A stretch of 64,000 bases of DNA from Pseudoneurospora amorphoporcata (lineage: Eukaryota > Ascomycota > Sordariomycetes > Sordariales > Sordariaceae): the NCBI GenBank assembly GCA_033297205.1, contig MU859190.1, positions 1-64,000 on the forward strand, in the 5' to 3' direction. How positions within the stretch are numbered: position 1 is the first letter of the stretch; each line of letters opens with the position of its first letter. The notes beneath the pieces are model-generated. The model worked only from the letters and a program-made list of their open reading frames with translations. It was not told where the DNA came from and did no database searches. Position numbers and translations under genes: made by a program. Positions 33,818 to 48,000 of the stretch are shown piece by piece.

Positions 33818-36800
33818 TCTTTTTTTTCTTAACATAATTCTTTCTTTTTTTTTTTTTTTTTTTGTTCTTTTCAGTTCGTGAAGCTTATGGGAGTTCATGC
33901 GGCGCTAGCTTGACAGAGGAGGAGGAGGAAACACCTATCATATTGTGTTTGCAATGCACATCTGCTAAACGGGAACGGGAAAGAGCTCCCCATACCCTCC
34001 TTGGGGTATCTTGCCCCCATACAGCTCTTCATGCCCTGCCTGACTTGCAGCCTTTTCGATCAAGCGACTCATATATAAGGTACTTGATGCCCACAATTTA
34101 TACGCGGTTTGTCTCTACGACCATTCGGGAGTTCGACGGCCTCACTACGTATTTGGGAACCAGGTGAGAAGAAGTTGACAAAAAGGCCAAACAAGCCATC
34201 GCTCAGCCCCATGCAGCTCTATGAAAATTGCACTAACGCGTTCTCTTGTTATTTCTGATTGTGGCCGGAGAGGAGAGACTGAAAAAAAAAAAAGAAAAAA
34301 TGACACAAGATATCTAGAGATGTGTGCCCGTTGCTGTACTGAAGCTCAGGGTGAGCGGTTGTTGAATATCTAGTGCGGACTAAGAAAATGACTATAGGTG
34401 TTCTGGAACTAAGGGGTCTATGTGGACGTGATTAGATGTACCTTCCAGTTGTCCCTTGGACAGTTGTGGCATGGCTGAAAACAGTATTGTGAGGCCTGTG
34501 CTAGTAGATACCTATGAGAAAAACTCCGAAATACTTTGTTAATATGTATCAGATTAATATCGTGATTCTGAAGGTATCCTAGATGGGATCGATAAAGTAC
34601 GTAATGCGACAATGTAATATAAAGCATGTTGCCCTTCGTTAGCATGAACTAGCATGTTGTCCACCAGCTCAGAAAATGTGTTAAGAGAGAGCATGGCTCA
34701 CTATACTTTGCTAGTTTTGAGGTACGAGAGGGAAAGAGATATAGTGCTGAATTAATGAAGCTCCCAATACTTATGTTCCGTGGACCCATAGGTCTTAAAC
34801 CCGTTGAATGTTCAATGCATGTAGAGTATTGATCCCGATATTGTAAGAAACACACGATGATTGGCATAGCCGTTTTATAAAACGAAAACATCTAACTTCC
34901 GGTAACCTGTAAAAGTATTGGCTTGACCAGTTTGTAATTGCGGCAGTGCTTCAGAAGTCGAGACGTGAAGTCCAATGTGGATAGCACATGCCTATTGCCA
35001 GGATCCTGTGGCGTTCACTCATTGGCCACTCCTCGTTTGTGAGCCAAGCTTTGAGCTTAAAACTCTATCCGATGACTATAAGCCCTTGCTTGGTAGCATC
35101 TCTGGTAGCTTTCATTGGTTTTGAGTACGGTCCGCGAAAGTCGCATGGGAGAGAGGAGTCATGATGGAAAGTCTACCATGAAAATTTTCATCACACCTCC
35201 GAGTATAGCAGTTGATGGTATCGGATCGTCCCGTCATATCCGGCCGGGTTTAACGCGGGGAACTCCATTATCCTGTTCTCGTTGATCCACGTTGGAGTAA
35301 AAGTAAGGTTATTATGGAGCCGGAGATAAGAGATGTTGCAAGAGGGGTGTCGGAGCTCGTCTCCCTAGGGATGGGCGGATCTTGCAAAGAGAACCGAGGA
35401 TCCTCGGGGGGGATGTGTTTGTCAATGATGACATAGTGTGTGGTAAGATCAACCTTAAACTTAAGCTTGATGGTTGCTGTTCACGCCCTCTGGGTCTCTT
35501 CCAGGCATCTGGTTTGTTGAAGCTCATCTCATACGCCCACGATCCCATGTTGATCCAAGCCTTTGGTACTGATGTTGGTGCTAATCTGTTCCTCGCATCG
35601 CCACCTCCGCAACTGTTCACGACATGCGACTTCTCGTGTTGCTCCTCCTTGAAGGGATCAACACTCAGATAGGCGACCCTGCAAAACCCATGCCTTCGCG
35701 CAGAGCCGCAACCCACGAAGCCTGCATGCGAAGTCTTCCGAAGGCCCACATGATCATCTTGATGTGCAGATTTACACCAGATCACACTGTGTATGGAAGT
35801 CGAACACCTTGGCAAGAACGGAGTCATGACGCCACAAGAGCGACTTTGATGCACAGTGAGGTAATGCGTAGCCAGAACTGTCCAGCTCGTTCAACTGGTT
35901 TCAGGTTGAAAATTTGGTATACCTATCTTTGGTATCGTGGTGTAAAGACCTGCGAGGTACTGATAGGCGACCATACCTCACATAGACAGCGTTGATCTTG
36001 ACGTGCCAGAGAACCGCTTGCCACGGAGCAGCGGCGTCCAGCAACTTGGCTCTGGTGTTTTTGTTCCATGACCCTTTGGAGTCTGGACCCCGAGAGAGAA
36101 GGCATTTTTCTGGAGGTTCCCGATGACGCATCGTGCTGCCAAGCAGAGGACGGGAACAGAGGCTGAAGGGGGGAGATACGTACCGAAGCGAAGAAAAGCT
36201 CAACGGAGAATCCCGACGAACTGTGGAAGCGACAGCGAGCTTGGCATTTTAAGCAGCCAAGTTTGCTGCCAATTGGTTGCGTCTGTCAGTGGGGGCGACG
36301 GCCCGAGGACGAAGCCTTGCCAAGTCGGGGCTCTCAGCAGCGAAGTGACATGGTCGAGGTGACAGGGTTCGGGGTGTTTCGCGCAAAGTCGACCCAGCGG
36401 CCAGCAGATCGAACGAGACGGTTCCAGAACGACAAGAACATGAACAAAAAGCCAACGTGCGGAGGTCAAAGTGGAGATTTAATGGGCCTCGAACAGAAAA
36501 AAAACTCAATGATCTCGATGAGTGTTGCTGATCGCTTGGTCGCGTCAGAGAAAAGGGGCGCAACGCAATTGCAACGTTCTTCACCGCCATGCTCGAAGTT
36601 CTGCGAGATGTCGAAAATATCGGAATGTTAAGCCATCGGATCTTTAACGTGCATTGACATGATCCGGTAGCAAGATCTGGTTTCATCTGATGATGATCTG
36701 TCGCGGGTGTTGCCATCGATGTGAACCTGTTCTTTGGAAACCTCTCAAACAATTCGTTGCTCCAGTGCCAGAGACCAGGTGCTAATCCTTGGTCGGATCA

Positions 36801-38981
36801 CGTGAGCGCGAACACATGCCATACCATCGCCGAACCATTGGGCAAGTGCAATTTGCTCGGGTCCACTCGCTATCGCGAGACGGAGTTTTGAAGATATGGA
36901 AATTGCAAGGACCCCACACAATCGTACGTTATGGTCTCCATAATCGTTCACGGCGAGCATATGGATTTTCATAGGCAAAGCCTTCAACCAACTACTGCGA
37001 TTATGACCAGAAGATTCAGCTTCACACAAAGATCCAGAACATGAAGCGGCGAGCGAAAAACGACGAAAAAGGAAAAGACCGCGATGAGAAAATATTGTGC
37101 ATCAAACGCCCACGCCGAATGGACAAGCCGAACAAACTGCAACCAAAGCACAGGGAGAACGAACACTAATGCAATGCATGAAATTTGGACGAAGAGCTAG
37201 TCTCAGTTGAATTTTAGACATACACAGTCCTTAAAAAGATTGGGTTTTTGTTAATTTGTTGTTGAAAACCCGTTACTGAGGCTTCGTTTTTTTGTCATGG
37301 GCGAGCTCGCATGGTCAAGCGTCCAATTTCTCGTGGGATGGCACTCTTCTCGAGATCTCAACAGTGGAGCGTGAGGATGATAAACTCGAAAATCTGACAA
37401 TCCGGTGATGCCGAATCCAGTGATAAAGGCATCACGACCCCCCAACTGATAGCTCCTTCCTCTGTTGGGCATCAACAAGATTCAAAGCATGTTCTAGCCA
37501 TGGCGGTGACATTGGACTAGTATCCTCGTCTGAACTGGTCGAGTGTTCAAAAGGGCGAACGAGTCCGTCGCGTCTATGAGAAGCTCGCGATGCCGAGCAT
37601 TCCGGCCAATCAGCCCCTCTCCCGCCTGTTAGATTGGGGCCGGTCCCAGACGGTTGCAGCAAACATGGAATGAGCTGCACAGAAGTTCAATCTATTCTTG
37701 GCAATCGTCATGGTTCTGGCCGGGGTGGATAAAATAACTGTATAATCCGATAAAGTAACAGCATCCAACCAAAAGGAGCTGCATACAGCACTTGACGTCT
37801 TAGACGGTCATGAATTATCAGTATCAATAGAGGTACTATTGCAGGTGTTGAAAACGCTCCGAAAAGTATGCATGAGCTTCTATTATCAATCTTCTGGTAC
37901 TGTTTTGGCGAAGCTTTTAGTAAGAAAGCGGGATCCCGATAGAGGCATGCGTCCGCGTGCGACCGCGCTGTCAACGTTAGTTTTGAGCAGCAACTTTAAT
38001 ACCCAGAAGCCTCTTAAAATAAAAAGGGAGGAAAAGACTAATGGGGACTCTACCTTGGGAGGTTCCGAGGATTGCCTTATTCTCCCCTTAATGTCTATCA
38101 CTTCAATATCGCTATATGGTAGTTGTTGTTGTTGTGTGCAGCTCCTTTTGGTTAGATAGGTACAGTTACTTTATCCGCCTTAAGGTTCTGGCAGCTGGTT
38201 GCTGTGATGATTCTGACTGGATTGGGATGATGAGTGTTCCTGAAGTCCTTGCTTCATGGGGCCCACCATCGCCACCAGGGACGTAGCAGTTGGCCGTCAT
38301 GAAGGACTGTCAGCCGCAATGGCGACAGCGCCAATCCCAGACCATTGGGCACTTTCATTGGTTCTGGGTCATCCTGTACTAGTACACTAAGGTAGGGCGT
38401 TGACGGCATACCGCGAGACGTGCTTGCTGTAAGTCGCGAGTCCATTCCCAAAGAGGAAACCGTGACAGTACAGGTACATACCGCAAGTACCTACCTACAC
38501 CTACCCCAACGCAGCGGACAGAACGTACCGCATAATCACGACGACCAAGGCACGAGGCTTCTTTGTCAATGATCTACGCGGGGGCGATGGAGAAAATCCC
38601 CATCTTTTGGATGGCCGAGTAAGCCCGAATCAAAGGCGAGTGCCGTCACACAAATAGACGACGACGACAACAACAGTACGGGGACAGAAAAGATATAATA
38701 TCACGGACGGGCCCTTCCCCAGACCAGATTCGTCCTCATCATTATCAGATAATTCAAACACATTGACCATCCAGTGGGGGTCATCACTCATTCTCTCTTT
38801 CAGTCTCTCTCCGATATATACCAGCGTTTACACCCTGTTGCATGGTAAACCACCAACTGGATTGATCGCTTTACCCCTGAACCGAGCCAAATACAACAAG
38901 ACGGCCACCGCCGACAACAACCTAGACCTCTATCAACAACAAGCTTCTGTTTTAGTAGCATCAACACCGCAAGACATCGCC
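33818..38981. other. Long intergenic region, no supported gene
   Basis: 5.2 kb with several 100-180-codon frames on both strands (for example 35312-35854 and 36249-36752, minus) that show no family, signal peptide or helix pattern and shadow each other. Poly-T (33848-33863) and A tracts near 34280-34297. The last ~200 bp before 38982 is likely the 5' leader of the MFS gene, with an in-frame upstream ATG at 38763 that is not needed for the domain. Confidence 0.5.
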
Positions 38982-40679
38982 ATGTCGGAAACACAAGCAG
39001 CGCCCACGGCGGCTGGGGCGCCACAACCGCCCAAGGAAAAGATCCCCGAAGGAGACTACAAGCTCGTCACCTTTGCGGAAGGAGACCCTGCCAACCCCAA
39101 GAACTGGTCCAAGGCGTACAAGTGGTACTGTACCATGGTGGTCTCCATCACCTGCTTCGTCGTCGCCTTTTGTTCCTCCGTCATCACTTCTGATATCGAC
39201 AGTGTAGCTAAGGAGTTCGGCATCAGCCACGAGGCTGCTCTCCTCCCCATTACCGTTTTCGTCATTGGTTTCGGTGTTGGTAAGTTTTTATCTGAATCCG
39301 GGGAATCGCCGAGATCTAACAAGCTTGATACACAGGTCCCATGGTTTTCGCTCCGCTTTCCGAAGTTGTCGGAAGACAGGTCATCTATGGCTCGACCCTT
39401 CTCCTCGCCGTCATCTTCGTCATCCCCTGCGCCGTCTCCAAGAACATCGGTACCCTCATTGTCTGCCGTTTGATCGACGGTATTGCCTTCTCCGCGCCCA
39501 TGACCCTGGTCGGTGGTACTCTTGCCGATTTGTGGAGGAACGAGGAGCGTGGTGTCCCCATGGCCGCCTTTTCTGCTGCTCCTTTCCTCGGCCCTGCGAG
39601 TAAGTTACCCCCTTTTTGGTCCCCTGTCTCTGAATAGCAAACACTAACCAACCCTCCCAGTCGGTCCTCTCATCGGCGGTTGGCTCTGCCTCGCCGGCTG
39701 GCGCTGGCTCTACTGGATCCAGCTCATCATGGCCTTCGTCGTCTGGATTCTCATCACCTTCACCGTCAAGGAGACCTACGCGCCCACCATCCTCAAGCGC
39801 CGGGCCAAGAGCCTCCGCAAGCAAACCGGCGACAACGCATATGTGACCGAGGCCGACCTAGACGCGCGTCCCCTCTCGGAGCGCATTACCGTCTTCTTGA
39901 TCCGGCCCTTCCAGCTTCTTTTCCGCGAGCTCATCGTGCTGCTCATGTCACTCTACATGGCAATCCTCTACGGTCTGCTTTACATGTTCTTCGTCGCCTT
40001 CCCCATCGTCTTTGAGGGCGGCAAGGGTTACTCGCCCGGCATCACTGGTCTCATGTTCATCCCGCTCGCCGTGGGCGTCGTCTGCTCTGCTATCTGCGCT
40101 CCCCTCGTCAACAAGCACTACCTCACGCAAGTCCAAAAGTACAACGGCAAGCCCCCCGCCGAAGTCCGTCTGATTCCCATGATGTTCTCGTGCTGGTCCA
40201 TCCCTATCGGTCTCTTCATCTTCGCCTGGACCTCGTACCCGCGCCTGATCTGGGTCGGCCCCGCGCTGGCTGGCTTCCCCATCGGCTTCGGCTTCATCTT
40301 TTTGTACAACTCCGCCAACAACTACCTCGTCGATTCCTACCAGCACCAGGCCGCTTCGGCCCTCGCCGCCAAGACCTTCATCCGTTCCTTCTGGGGCGCC
40401 AGTACCGTCCTGTTCACCGAGCAAATGTATCACCGCATGGGCGACCAGTGGGCGTCGAGTTTCCTGGCTTTCCTGGGTCTGCTATGCTGCTTGATCCCCT
40501 TCGCTTTCTGGAAGTGGGGTGCCCGCATCCGCAAGAGATCCAAGTACGCTTATGGTGGCGATGATGAGGCTACCCATGATTCGGATGTCGAGAACCAGAA
40601 GAATCGCGATCCGGATGACCCGCTGGAGCATGACCCCTTGGACTTGGAGAGGGCGAGGAGCTATGTTAGCAACCCTTAA
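38982..40679 (+). CDS. MFS transporter, DHA1 drug:H+ antiporter family
   Basis: Three exons, 38982-39279, 39336-39599 and 39661-40679, encode 526 residues. Introns are 56 nt (GTAAGT...CACAG) and 61 nt (GTAAGT...CCCAG, with a CTAAC branch). The start is ATG in context cgccATG; the frame is open further upstream but that part is not transporter-like. The protein has the family's cytosolic lead NPKNWSKAYKW, twelve hydrophobic segments, an A-like loop PLSEVVGRQVIYG between helices 2 and 3, and motif C (FLGPAIGPLIGGW) in helix 5, the signature of proton-coupled antiporters. A ~60-residue hydrophilic linker separates the halves, and the C-tail is acidic. Closest in type to fungal polyamine/azole-resistance exporters at the plasma membrane. 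The substrate cannot be told from sequence. Confidence 0.93.
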
Positions 40680-42866
40680 GCGGTTTTCTGACAGCCGAGG
40701 GAGTTTTTTGCAACATAAACTGGCTCTGTCTTTATGAGAGACTGACTGGTCTAAGGAGCATTCGCTTCGCTACCTTGGTAGCAACAACACACGACACATA
40801 CAACACACAACATGAAAAGAAAGAGAGAAAAAGAAACTCTCTACAGGTGGCCAAAAGTCGCCTGCACAAAAGTAAATCATCTCCAACCAGTTGGGGATCT
40901 TTTACTACCACATATTATACAACCAATCAACATCAACGTCCGCATCCACGGCGGCATCAACGATCAGTCAGATATCCCTTGTTTTGTTTTCGGGGGGCGT
41001 TTTGCAATTGTCAAAAAAATTTGGGTGGATTTATTCGTTGAGCGAAGAAAGAAAGCATCCATGCATGATTTATGGGTTTATGTTCTTTTTTGACTTTGAC
41101 TTTTATACGATACCTATGTTCATGTTCATGTGCATGTTTTATGGTCTTTTGACGTTTTAGAGAGATTCCCCACACACACATATTCTACATAGATATATAG
41201 ACTTACCTACCTATTACCATAATAAGAAAAAATTATCAGAGTATCAATTTAGGAGCCAAGACAAGTGATTCGAAACGTATACAACAAAACAAACAGCTGC
41301 TAATAAACTCATCACAGTCAAGGGTGTTCATCCATCCATCCGTCTTTCCTGTACATTACCGTACTTTTTCCCCATCCGATCCCGAAGGGGTCCATATAAG
41401 AAAAGGAAGCTGAGGGATCCACAGCTCGTCCTACCTACCTACCACTTGCACCATCACCACATCACACCGAATACAAAGCTGCAGCAGTGTGACAAGGGCA
41501 GTAATCTGGGCTTGGAACAGTAGTTCAATTCAGCTAATAATCTTCTTTGGTCTCGAAGGCCTTGTTGATCCCTTCAACCTCCAGAGGAAGGTTCAGTTTC
41601 AAGGCCTCCTTATGCCAAAGAAGTTTCGTACAGAGCCTTGTGGCCTGAGGCCACAAGGCACTAATCTAGGATTCTCCATACAAGTGGGTCTTCTTCGACC
41701 ATTCTCCTTCGTCCTTCTGGCGCCGGCCTTTCGCGCTGAGCCTTGACAACCCTAATCCTGGACTGTGGGCAAATGTCCGTGTGACAAGCAGTCCATGCAT
41801 GTACTAAACACCATTGCAGCATCACACCACCACCACCACGAAGGGGCAGCTGTCTACAAATACGGTATCTTCGACTCCCATTAACACAGCCAACAAAAAG
41901 AAAAAAAGAGAAAAAAAAAAAAACCTCCACCTCCTCCACCTTGTCAAAACCACTTCTACGAAAAAGCCACATCTCGTTACACTACAACCCCTCTTACGAT
42001 TCGATACATCTTAACCTGGCTGCCTTACGTTACGATCTTGGGGCCGGATTCCATTCCTCTACTACCTCTTACGCTTCCTCCAGCGGGCTCTTAGGATCGA
42101 TCAGATCCGTCTCAGGTACATGCATGTAATGAGGCCCTTGATACGCTATCCAAACATCCCCACGCCACATCGGTCGTTGACGTGGAGCCCCTTTCATTTC
42201 CAAACAAAGTCGCACAAGGATAGACCTTGGTGTTGATAATAAGGGAGTTCCACAGTGTTGCTGGCGCGAACGGATACGTACCCCACGAAGCCCACAGTAT
42301 AAGTGCAGTGGACTCCGCCAGAACGCTCGATGACGGAGGCCAAGATATTTTGGTGTGTCCCGTTCAAGGGAAACTTCAACGTCGTGCGTGTATCAACGTC
42401 CAGCTGCTTCCGTGTGACCAAGACGGCGAAAGAATTCCCTTTGAGACAAGACAAAAACGAAACACAGAGTCGCGGTCGCTTACTTACCCGAGACAACTCG
42501 AACGGTCACAATCTCCTTTTTGGGTTGAGTGATAACGTCCTTTGTTTTCAAAGCTCTATATGACGCCACCCCCTCAATAACGGAGGCGTCTACATTGAAC
42601 CTAACATAACATGCAATACATGCTGACTGGACTCCGTGAAACCCAAACTCCGTGATATCATGCTCCCAAGGCAATACCGCACAGCGGTTATGTAGTCCAT
42701 TCAAAGTACGTAAGCCGTCAAACCCGGTCAACGCAACCTCCCTTTTGCTTACTCAAACACCTTGTCTTTGCTTGTTTGTGTTCTTGCTGTTTTCGTTTCG
42801 TTTCCTTTGTTTTTGCTTCAGTCCTTTCGAAACTGACCAGCCACAGCCTCAGCCTCAGCCAAGGCA
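40680..42866. other. Intergenic region between convergent MFS and MATE genes
   Basis: The two neighbouring genes converge here, so both 3' UTRs lie inside. T-rich segments near 41080-41160 and the A-run at 41917-41930 could carry polyadenylation signals. A 25-bp perfect palindrome with a 3-nt loop occurs at 41635-41659 (listed separately). CCACC- and TTCC-type simple repeats occur at 41825-41842. No additional gene supported. Confidence 0.5.
41635..41659. repeat. Perfect inverted repeat, 11-bp stem with TGA loop
   Basis: GCCTTGTGGCC, loop TGA, then GGCCACAAGGC. The stem is GC-rich and exact. There is no U-run after it, and transcription of this segment is uncertain. It could be an RNA hairpin in a 3' UTR or a palindromic protein-binding site. 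Confidence 0.6.
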
Positions 42867-45095
42867 TTACTTAGACTCCCTACGCTGACTTTGATGACAA
42901 GCTTCATCAGACCTCAAGCGGTTCTCGGCCTCTTGGACGGCGTGCTCCCAATCGGCCTGGTGGAGATACCAGAGCTCAACTGTGGATACCCTAACAAGCA
43001 GTAACGTCAGCATGCGTTTCGGCCCTAATGCACTGCAAATCATCCGCTAAAGATAGCGCTGATAGCCACTGGGAATAAATAGGTCACCACTTACACGGCC
43101 AGACCAATTGCAACTCCAAACCAAAGTCCTTGCAATTTCCAACCCAAAGCCCACCCCGTCGAGAACGAAATGGGCAGGGCAATGAGGTAGTATGAGAAGA
43201 GGTTGGTGAAACCGCCAATACCCTGTCTTCCGATGCCTCTGAGAAGACCGTGGGACATGGCCGCTAGGGCATCTACCATTTGCATCACTGCGCAGATTGG
43301 TAGAACCTTGGACACAATAGCGGCCACCTCTTCGTCATTGGTGAAAAGATACGGGATCTTGAACCTCAAATTGCTGAGTAGTGTCATGTTGAACAGACCG
43401 ACAATAATACCGCAGCAAAGTGCCTAGACAGATTGTGCAAGTCAGCGTTTCTGCGTAACCGTTAAGCCTTCAAGTGTCCGGAACATACCACTTTGGCGCT
43501 GGTACGCGCAGCGTCACTCAGCTTAGCGCCAATGAGGTTAGCCACACGCGTGGAAGCAGCAATAGAGAGAGGGAAAGGGATGTTGAATGTCGTCGAGGTG
43601 ACCGTGACCAGGACGCTCTGCGCAGCCAGATGGGCACTGCCAAATTGACTGGCGGCAAGTGTGAGAACTTCGAAAGCAAAATATTGAGCTTCAACCATGA
43701 TCATGCCGGGCAAAGCCAATCGGATCATAGGACCTAGTTTGGATGTTAGCAAATTGTCTTTTCCACACATCCCATAACTTTCCGCTTACCCCAGTTACTG
43801 AACGCATGTCGACTCAGTCCGTTCCAACACTCCATACCCTGGACGAAGCGGACATAAAGGAAGAGAAGAAACGGCAAAAGGTTCTGTGTAAAAACGACAG
43901 CGCTTGCAGCACCCGTGAATCCCCATCCCATTCTCCAAACGAAAAACCAGTTGGCCAGCACGTTGAGTGGTGCGCCGATAAGGAGAACGAATGTGGTAGC
44001 ATGGAAGAGACCTTGGGCTTGGACAAAGCGCTTGCCGCTCTCAAAGGCCGCCACTCCGGGAGTTCCAAGAATTAGGACTCGGAGATACATGCCAGCCAGC
44101 GCTGCGGTATCGGGGTCGGGAATAATGCGGTTCAAGACGCCACCGGAGAACCACCAGAGTGTTACAATTGGCAGGAGTAGGAGCCATAAGAGGTAGGTCA
44201 TTCTTTGTAACTGAAGTCCGACCAGCTTCTTGTGACCAGATCCGAATGCTTGGGCACAGAGCGTATCTAAGCACGTTGAAAGTCCCTGGACTGGAGCGTA
44301 ACATGTGATGTTGGCCGTCATGGTAGCGAGACTGACTGCTCCGAGTTCCAAGCGTCCGATACGTCCGACTGTAAAGACACTGGTGACGGTAACCGAGTAG
44401 TGAAGCAAGAAAGTCACGATAAGAGATCGCGAGTATTTGGTGATTGTCTGGGCCTCGCGCTGCCAGGTTGTCTTGAGCATGTTCTGAGCGACAGCTCGTT
44501 CCCATTGGTCAATCTCCTCGCTGATGGTTGGTGATGGCGGCAGGGGATAGTCCTGAAGGAGCGGTGTCTCCTCAAAGGACTTGTCCGAGACAGGGACCTT
44601 TGTACTGAACAGACGGCGGTAGATCTTCTTCCAAAGAGGATCGTCGGGTGATCGAGGATGCTTGGGTGGGAGAAGATGGTTATCGCGAAGAAGACTGCGT
44701 TCTGCGGCGCGGGATTCGACAACATCGGTCTCGCAAACAATCGGACTACCCTGCATTTCGCTCGCGATGATGGGCCTGAGCGTGCCATATGCGATGCCGC
44801 CAGGCCGCGAGACAAGATGAGCTCCAACGGGCAAAGACCCGACATCGATGGGAGGTTCGAGATCCTCTTCGTCATCGGAGCGACATTCCTCGTCTCGTTC
44901 CTGTTGCTCGTCGTCCTCCAACTCGGCTAGATCCCTGGCGAGAATTTCCTGGGCGATGGGCGCGGTGGATAGGTATGAGGTCCCGAGAAGAGACACTGTG
45001 TCGAGGAGGGTTTCATGGAAGTCCCTAGACTCCCTACGTGCGGCAGACCCCCTACGTCGCCCGGACGAGTGGATGGGCATAGGTGGTGAGGCCAT
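42867..45095 (-). CDS. MATE family multidrug/metabolite exporter
   Basis: Four exons: 45095-43790, 43733-43489, 43423-43095 and 42990-42867, giving 667 residues. Introns are 56, 65 and 104 nt, with GTAAGC, GTATGT and GTAAGT donors and TAG acceptors. The first ~215 residues are hydrophilic and acidic (DLAELEDDEQQERDEECRSD) and end in a WERAVAQNMLKTTWQREAQ stretch typical of fungal MATE proteins. Twelve membrane segments follow, with helix pairs such as LELGAVSLATMTANI, a P-x-x-V-L-A-N-W block, and the second-half hallmark PGMIMVEAQYFAFEVLTLAA. Members of this family exchange cations for organic substrates; the yeast relative Erc1 is the usual comparison. Likely in plasma or vacuolar membrane. 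Substrate unknown. Confidence 0.93.
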
Positions 45096-48000
45096 GGTGA
45101 ATGGTACTGGATATCCGGGAACAGTTGTCAGCTATGGTCCCTAGATTTGGTGATGGCACCTACGGCTCCCGAAGGACAGGAAGAAAAGGACCCTGGTCCT
45201 TGGGAGGGAGAACGAACCTCTGCAGCAGTGGTGAAGATGATGCAAACACTCGACGGAATAAAAATGAAGCAAAGAGGTCAACGACCTTGATATGACAAAG
45301 GGCGAGGTTTATATCCCGTTTGCGCCAGGCAGGTGAACCAAGGGACGGAGGGGCAGATCAGATAAAGCACTTTTTGGAGCAAACAACCAAAACAGGCTGG
45401 CCGTGAATGGGAAGTCAAGCTAGCCTTGTACAATAAACAGAAAGTGGCGACTCCGAGCGGTCCCCGTCGTCACTGCACCGCACGCCGAACAACCGATCAG
45501 CAAAGCTGGTCAAATCGGCAAGAGAAGGTACTGTACGGGATACTGTCGACTGTCTACGTACTTCTTTCCTATAAAGTTCACTACCCATCCATCTCGCCAT
45601 CTCGAGTCAGCATCCTGCATCTGCAGTGCGCTCTCAATCTGTGCGCTGGAATCCATCGACGAGGGTGGAAAGCGACCGGGAGTACCACATTGCGCAGCAT
45701 CGTCCGCCGGCAGGTAATCACCGTGATCTCGGGTCTCTGCCGCGACCAGTATCCTCAATGGGACCATGTGTCACATCGATAACGTTCATCCACCTGAGAT
45801 ATGCGACGGGATGGAAGTCAGTCTCTCACAGGCTCAGTTGGTATCCATCCTCGAGGTGGGCTTTCGAAACTCGGGACGCTGTCGCTGGCGGCTCCCTCTT
45901 TGGAGGGGGACAAGTTCACACAACCGCTAACCGGCCGCTGTGGCCTGCCTCTGTCGTGACTGCCTGGCACACATGTGAAGAAGGGTGGGATAAAAAAACA
46001 GTATACGGTTTCCAACATTTCAGACGAAATGGGAGGTGACGCCTGCCCGAAGTCTCATCCAATGACAAGGGGCAGGCTCGAACGTGCGAGTGCCCTTGCT
46101 AACGGCTTGAAGATGTTGCGGAGGGGAAATGACGATCATTGCTCGTTTCCTGTGTTTGTGCAGCCTGTAGAGGTATATTTGCATGATGATGGTGGTGTTG
46201 GAAAGGACCAAAATTGAACAAAGGATTGAGGAGACGTTGTCGCGCAAAAATGATATTTCCATGGAGGAAGTGGTGTCGAGGACAATGTTGCATGGAGCTC
46301 CGCCACGGAGTAAGTCTAGGGGGCGGCGGAATGGCGGATGGAATGCGTCGTAAATCCCGTCCCCGCCAACCCGGTAACATCCCGGACGGCTTTGTTTCTT
46401 TTCAGTGGTTGCAACTGTTTCTTGAGGCGAGACTGTAAAAGGTCGTAGCTGACCCGGGTGACGACTGCAGGTTAACGCGATTTGCAAAGTACGGAGTACA
46501 AGGCGCTTGTGCCCAATCGCTAGGCCACTTGCATGCATGTACATTGTCCGCTATGTACCTGGTACAAGCGACCCACTGTATTCTCAGTCCCTTCCTCCCC
46601 GCAAAGAGCAGCGATGTTTCCCCGCCCACTCTGCACCCAACAAGGGAAACAGCAACCCTCTGCCATGAAAACTTCTTGTTGTCGTTGTCGCTGTCTTTCA
46701 CCTTCGCTCCCTCCATTTCAAACCTTGAAATGCTTCCTTGGCACACTACCTCGTAATCAACATGACGAACAGGCTCCATGGTCTCAGCCAACGCGCGCCC
46801 CGATGTCTTGTCATGCCAAAATGTACGCCGTCTTGGAAATCGCCCCCATTGCCGATCATCTCATCACTCGGGGTTCACAGAATAAGGCAAGCGAATCACG
46901 GACAATATCTGGCTCAACTGGTCGGTGATGCAAGGAAGCTCCGTCGATGGGAGGGAATAAATTCGGTAACCTGTGGCAATGGCCTTCCATCATCTTTGAC
47001 GGTCAGCTGGTGGTATGCTAAATGCAAATCATCATCCGTCCCCCTCGGTCTGCTCAGTCTTCCCATCGCCGCGATACACAATTCCCACAAATCCTTGACC
47101 GATTGTCGCACAATGGCTGGCCACCTACAACGGTTGGAGAACCCTGCCGACCCTGCCCCCACCCTCCTGAGACTGAATGATGCTGGCATCCGATGCAGTG
47201 CCGATAGTCGACGAGGTGAAAGAAAAATAAACGGTGTGACTGGTACGATATTCGAATCCGAGGGGCTGACTGACCGTGGCTTCTGCAGCGAGCGCCCATT
47301 CCTCTCTCTCTATTGCCGCCGATGGGGTGCAAGGGCGCTATTGCAGTGGGAGCTACCCCTCACGAGCCCTCAGTCTTAACAACAGAGTTCTCTACCCGCC
47401 CCTGTGTCACCGATTGTTCAATGACAATGACGAAACAGTCATTCCGAAAATGGCGCATGTTTCACACAGAAGGTAAGGACTTTTTGACATTGGAATCAAG
47501 CCATGGCCAAACGGTCTGCCCGTTCGTTGCCTTGCTCAATATCTGACCTAGTCGTGGTAGTGTCGGTCTGTGTCTGGACAAAAGAAGAAACCGGGCTCCA
47601 TTCAATACCCTCGACCTTCCTGACAGTCACGCCATTCACCCACCTTTACACACACCTTGCTGTCATCGCTACAACCGCCATGCACCATGTGCATTCAAGG
47701 GCAGTTCGGTGAGCCGCTGAGAAGGAAGGTTTCATTGTTCCAGGTGCTTATCGATATCAGATCCCACCTACTTTGCAGTTACCGGACTGGTGAACTTCTG
47801 CAGGAAGCTTGCACCATGAGCTCTTGCAATAGACCGGCGGAGTCGGATACGAGCACTGACACTGACAGCCATCAATCAGGCTTTGCGCCATGACTCGGAT
47901 GCGACGAACTCCTTCTTACAACAACAGCATCATCTCTGTGCTCATTTGCGGTGTGAAAGTCGCATCGCATGCATCACCAATCTATAAGCTTTTCCACTTG

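Noticed and set aside
35312..35854. 180-codon minus-strand frame
   Set aside because: Cys/His/Pro-rich without a pattern, overlapped by equally long plus-strand frames, no signal peptide, helix or family motif.
36249..36752. 167-codon minus-strand frame
   Set aside because: Composition resembles random GC-balanced DNA and it is mirrored by a 122-codon plus-strand frame; no splice partners found.
38763..38981. Extended N-terminus for the MFS transporter from an upstream in-frame ATG
   Set aside because: The extra 73 residues are not transporter-like and read through a typical 5' leader; the ATG at 38982 has a better context and begins the usual hydrophilic lead of the family.
46738..47379. 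213-codon plus-strand frame
   Set aside because: No family trait and no ordered composition; several other frames of similar quality overlap it.
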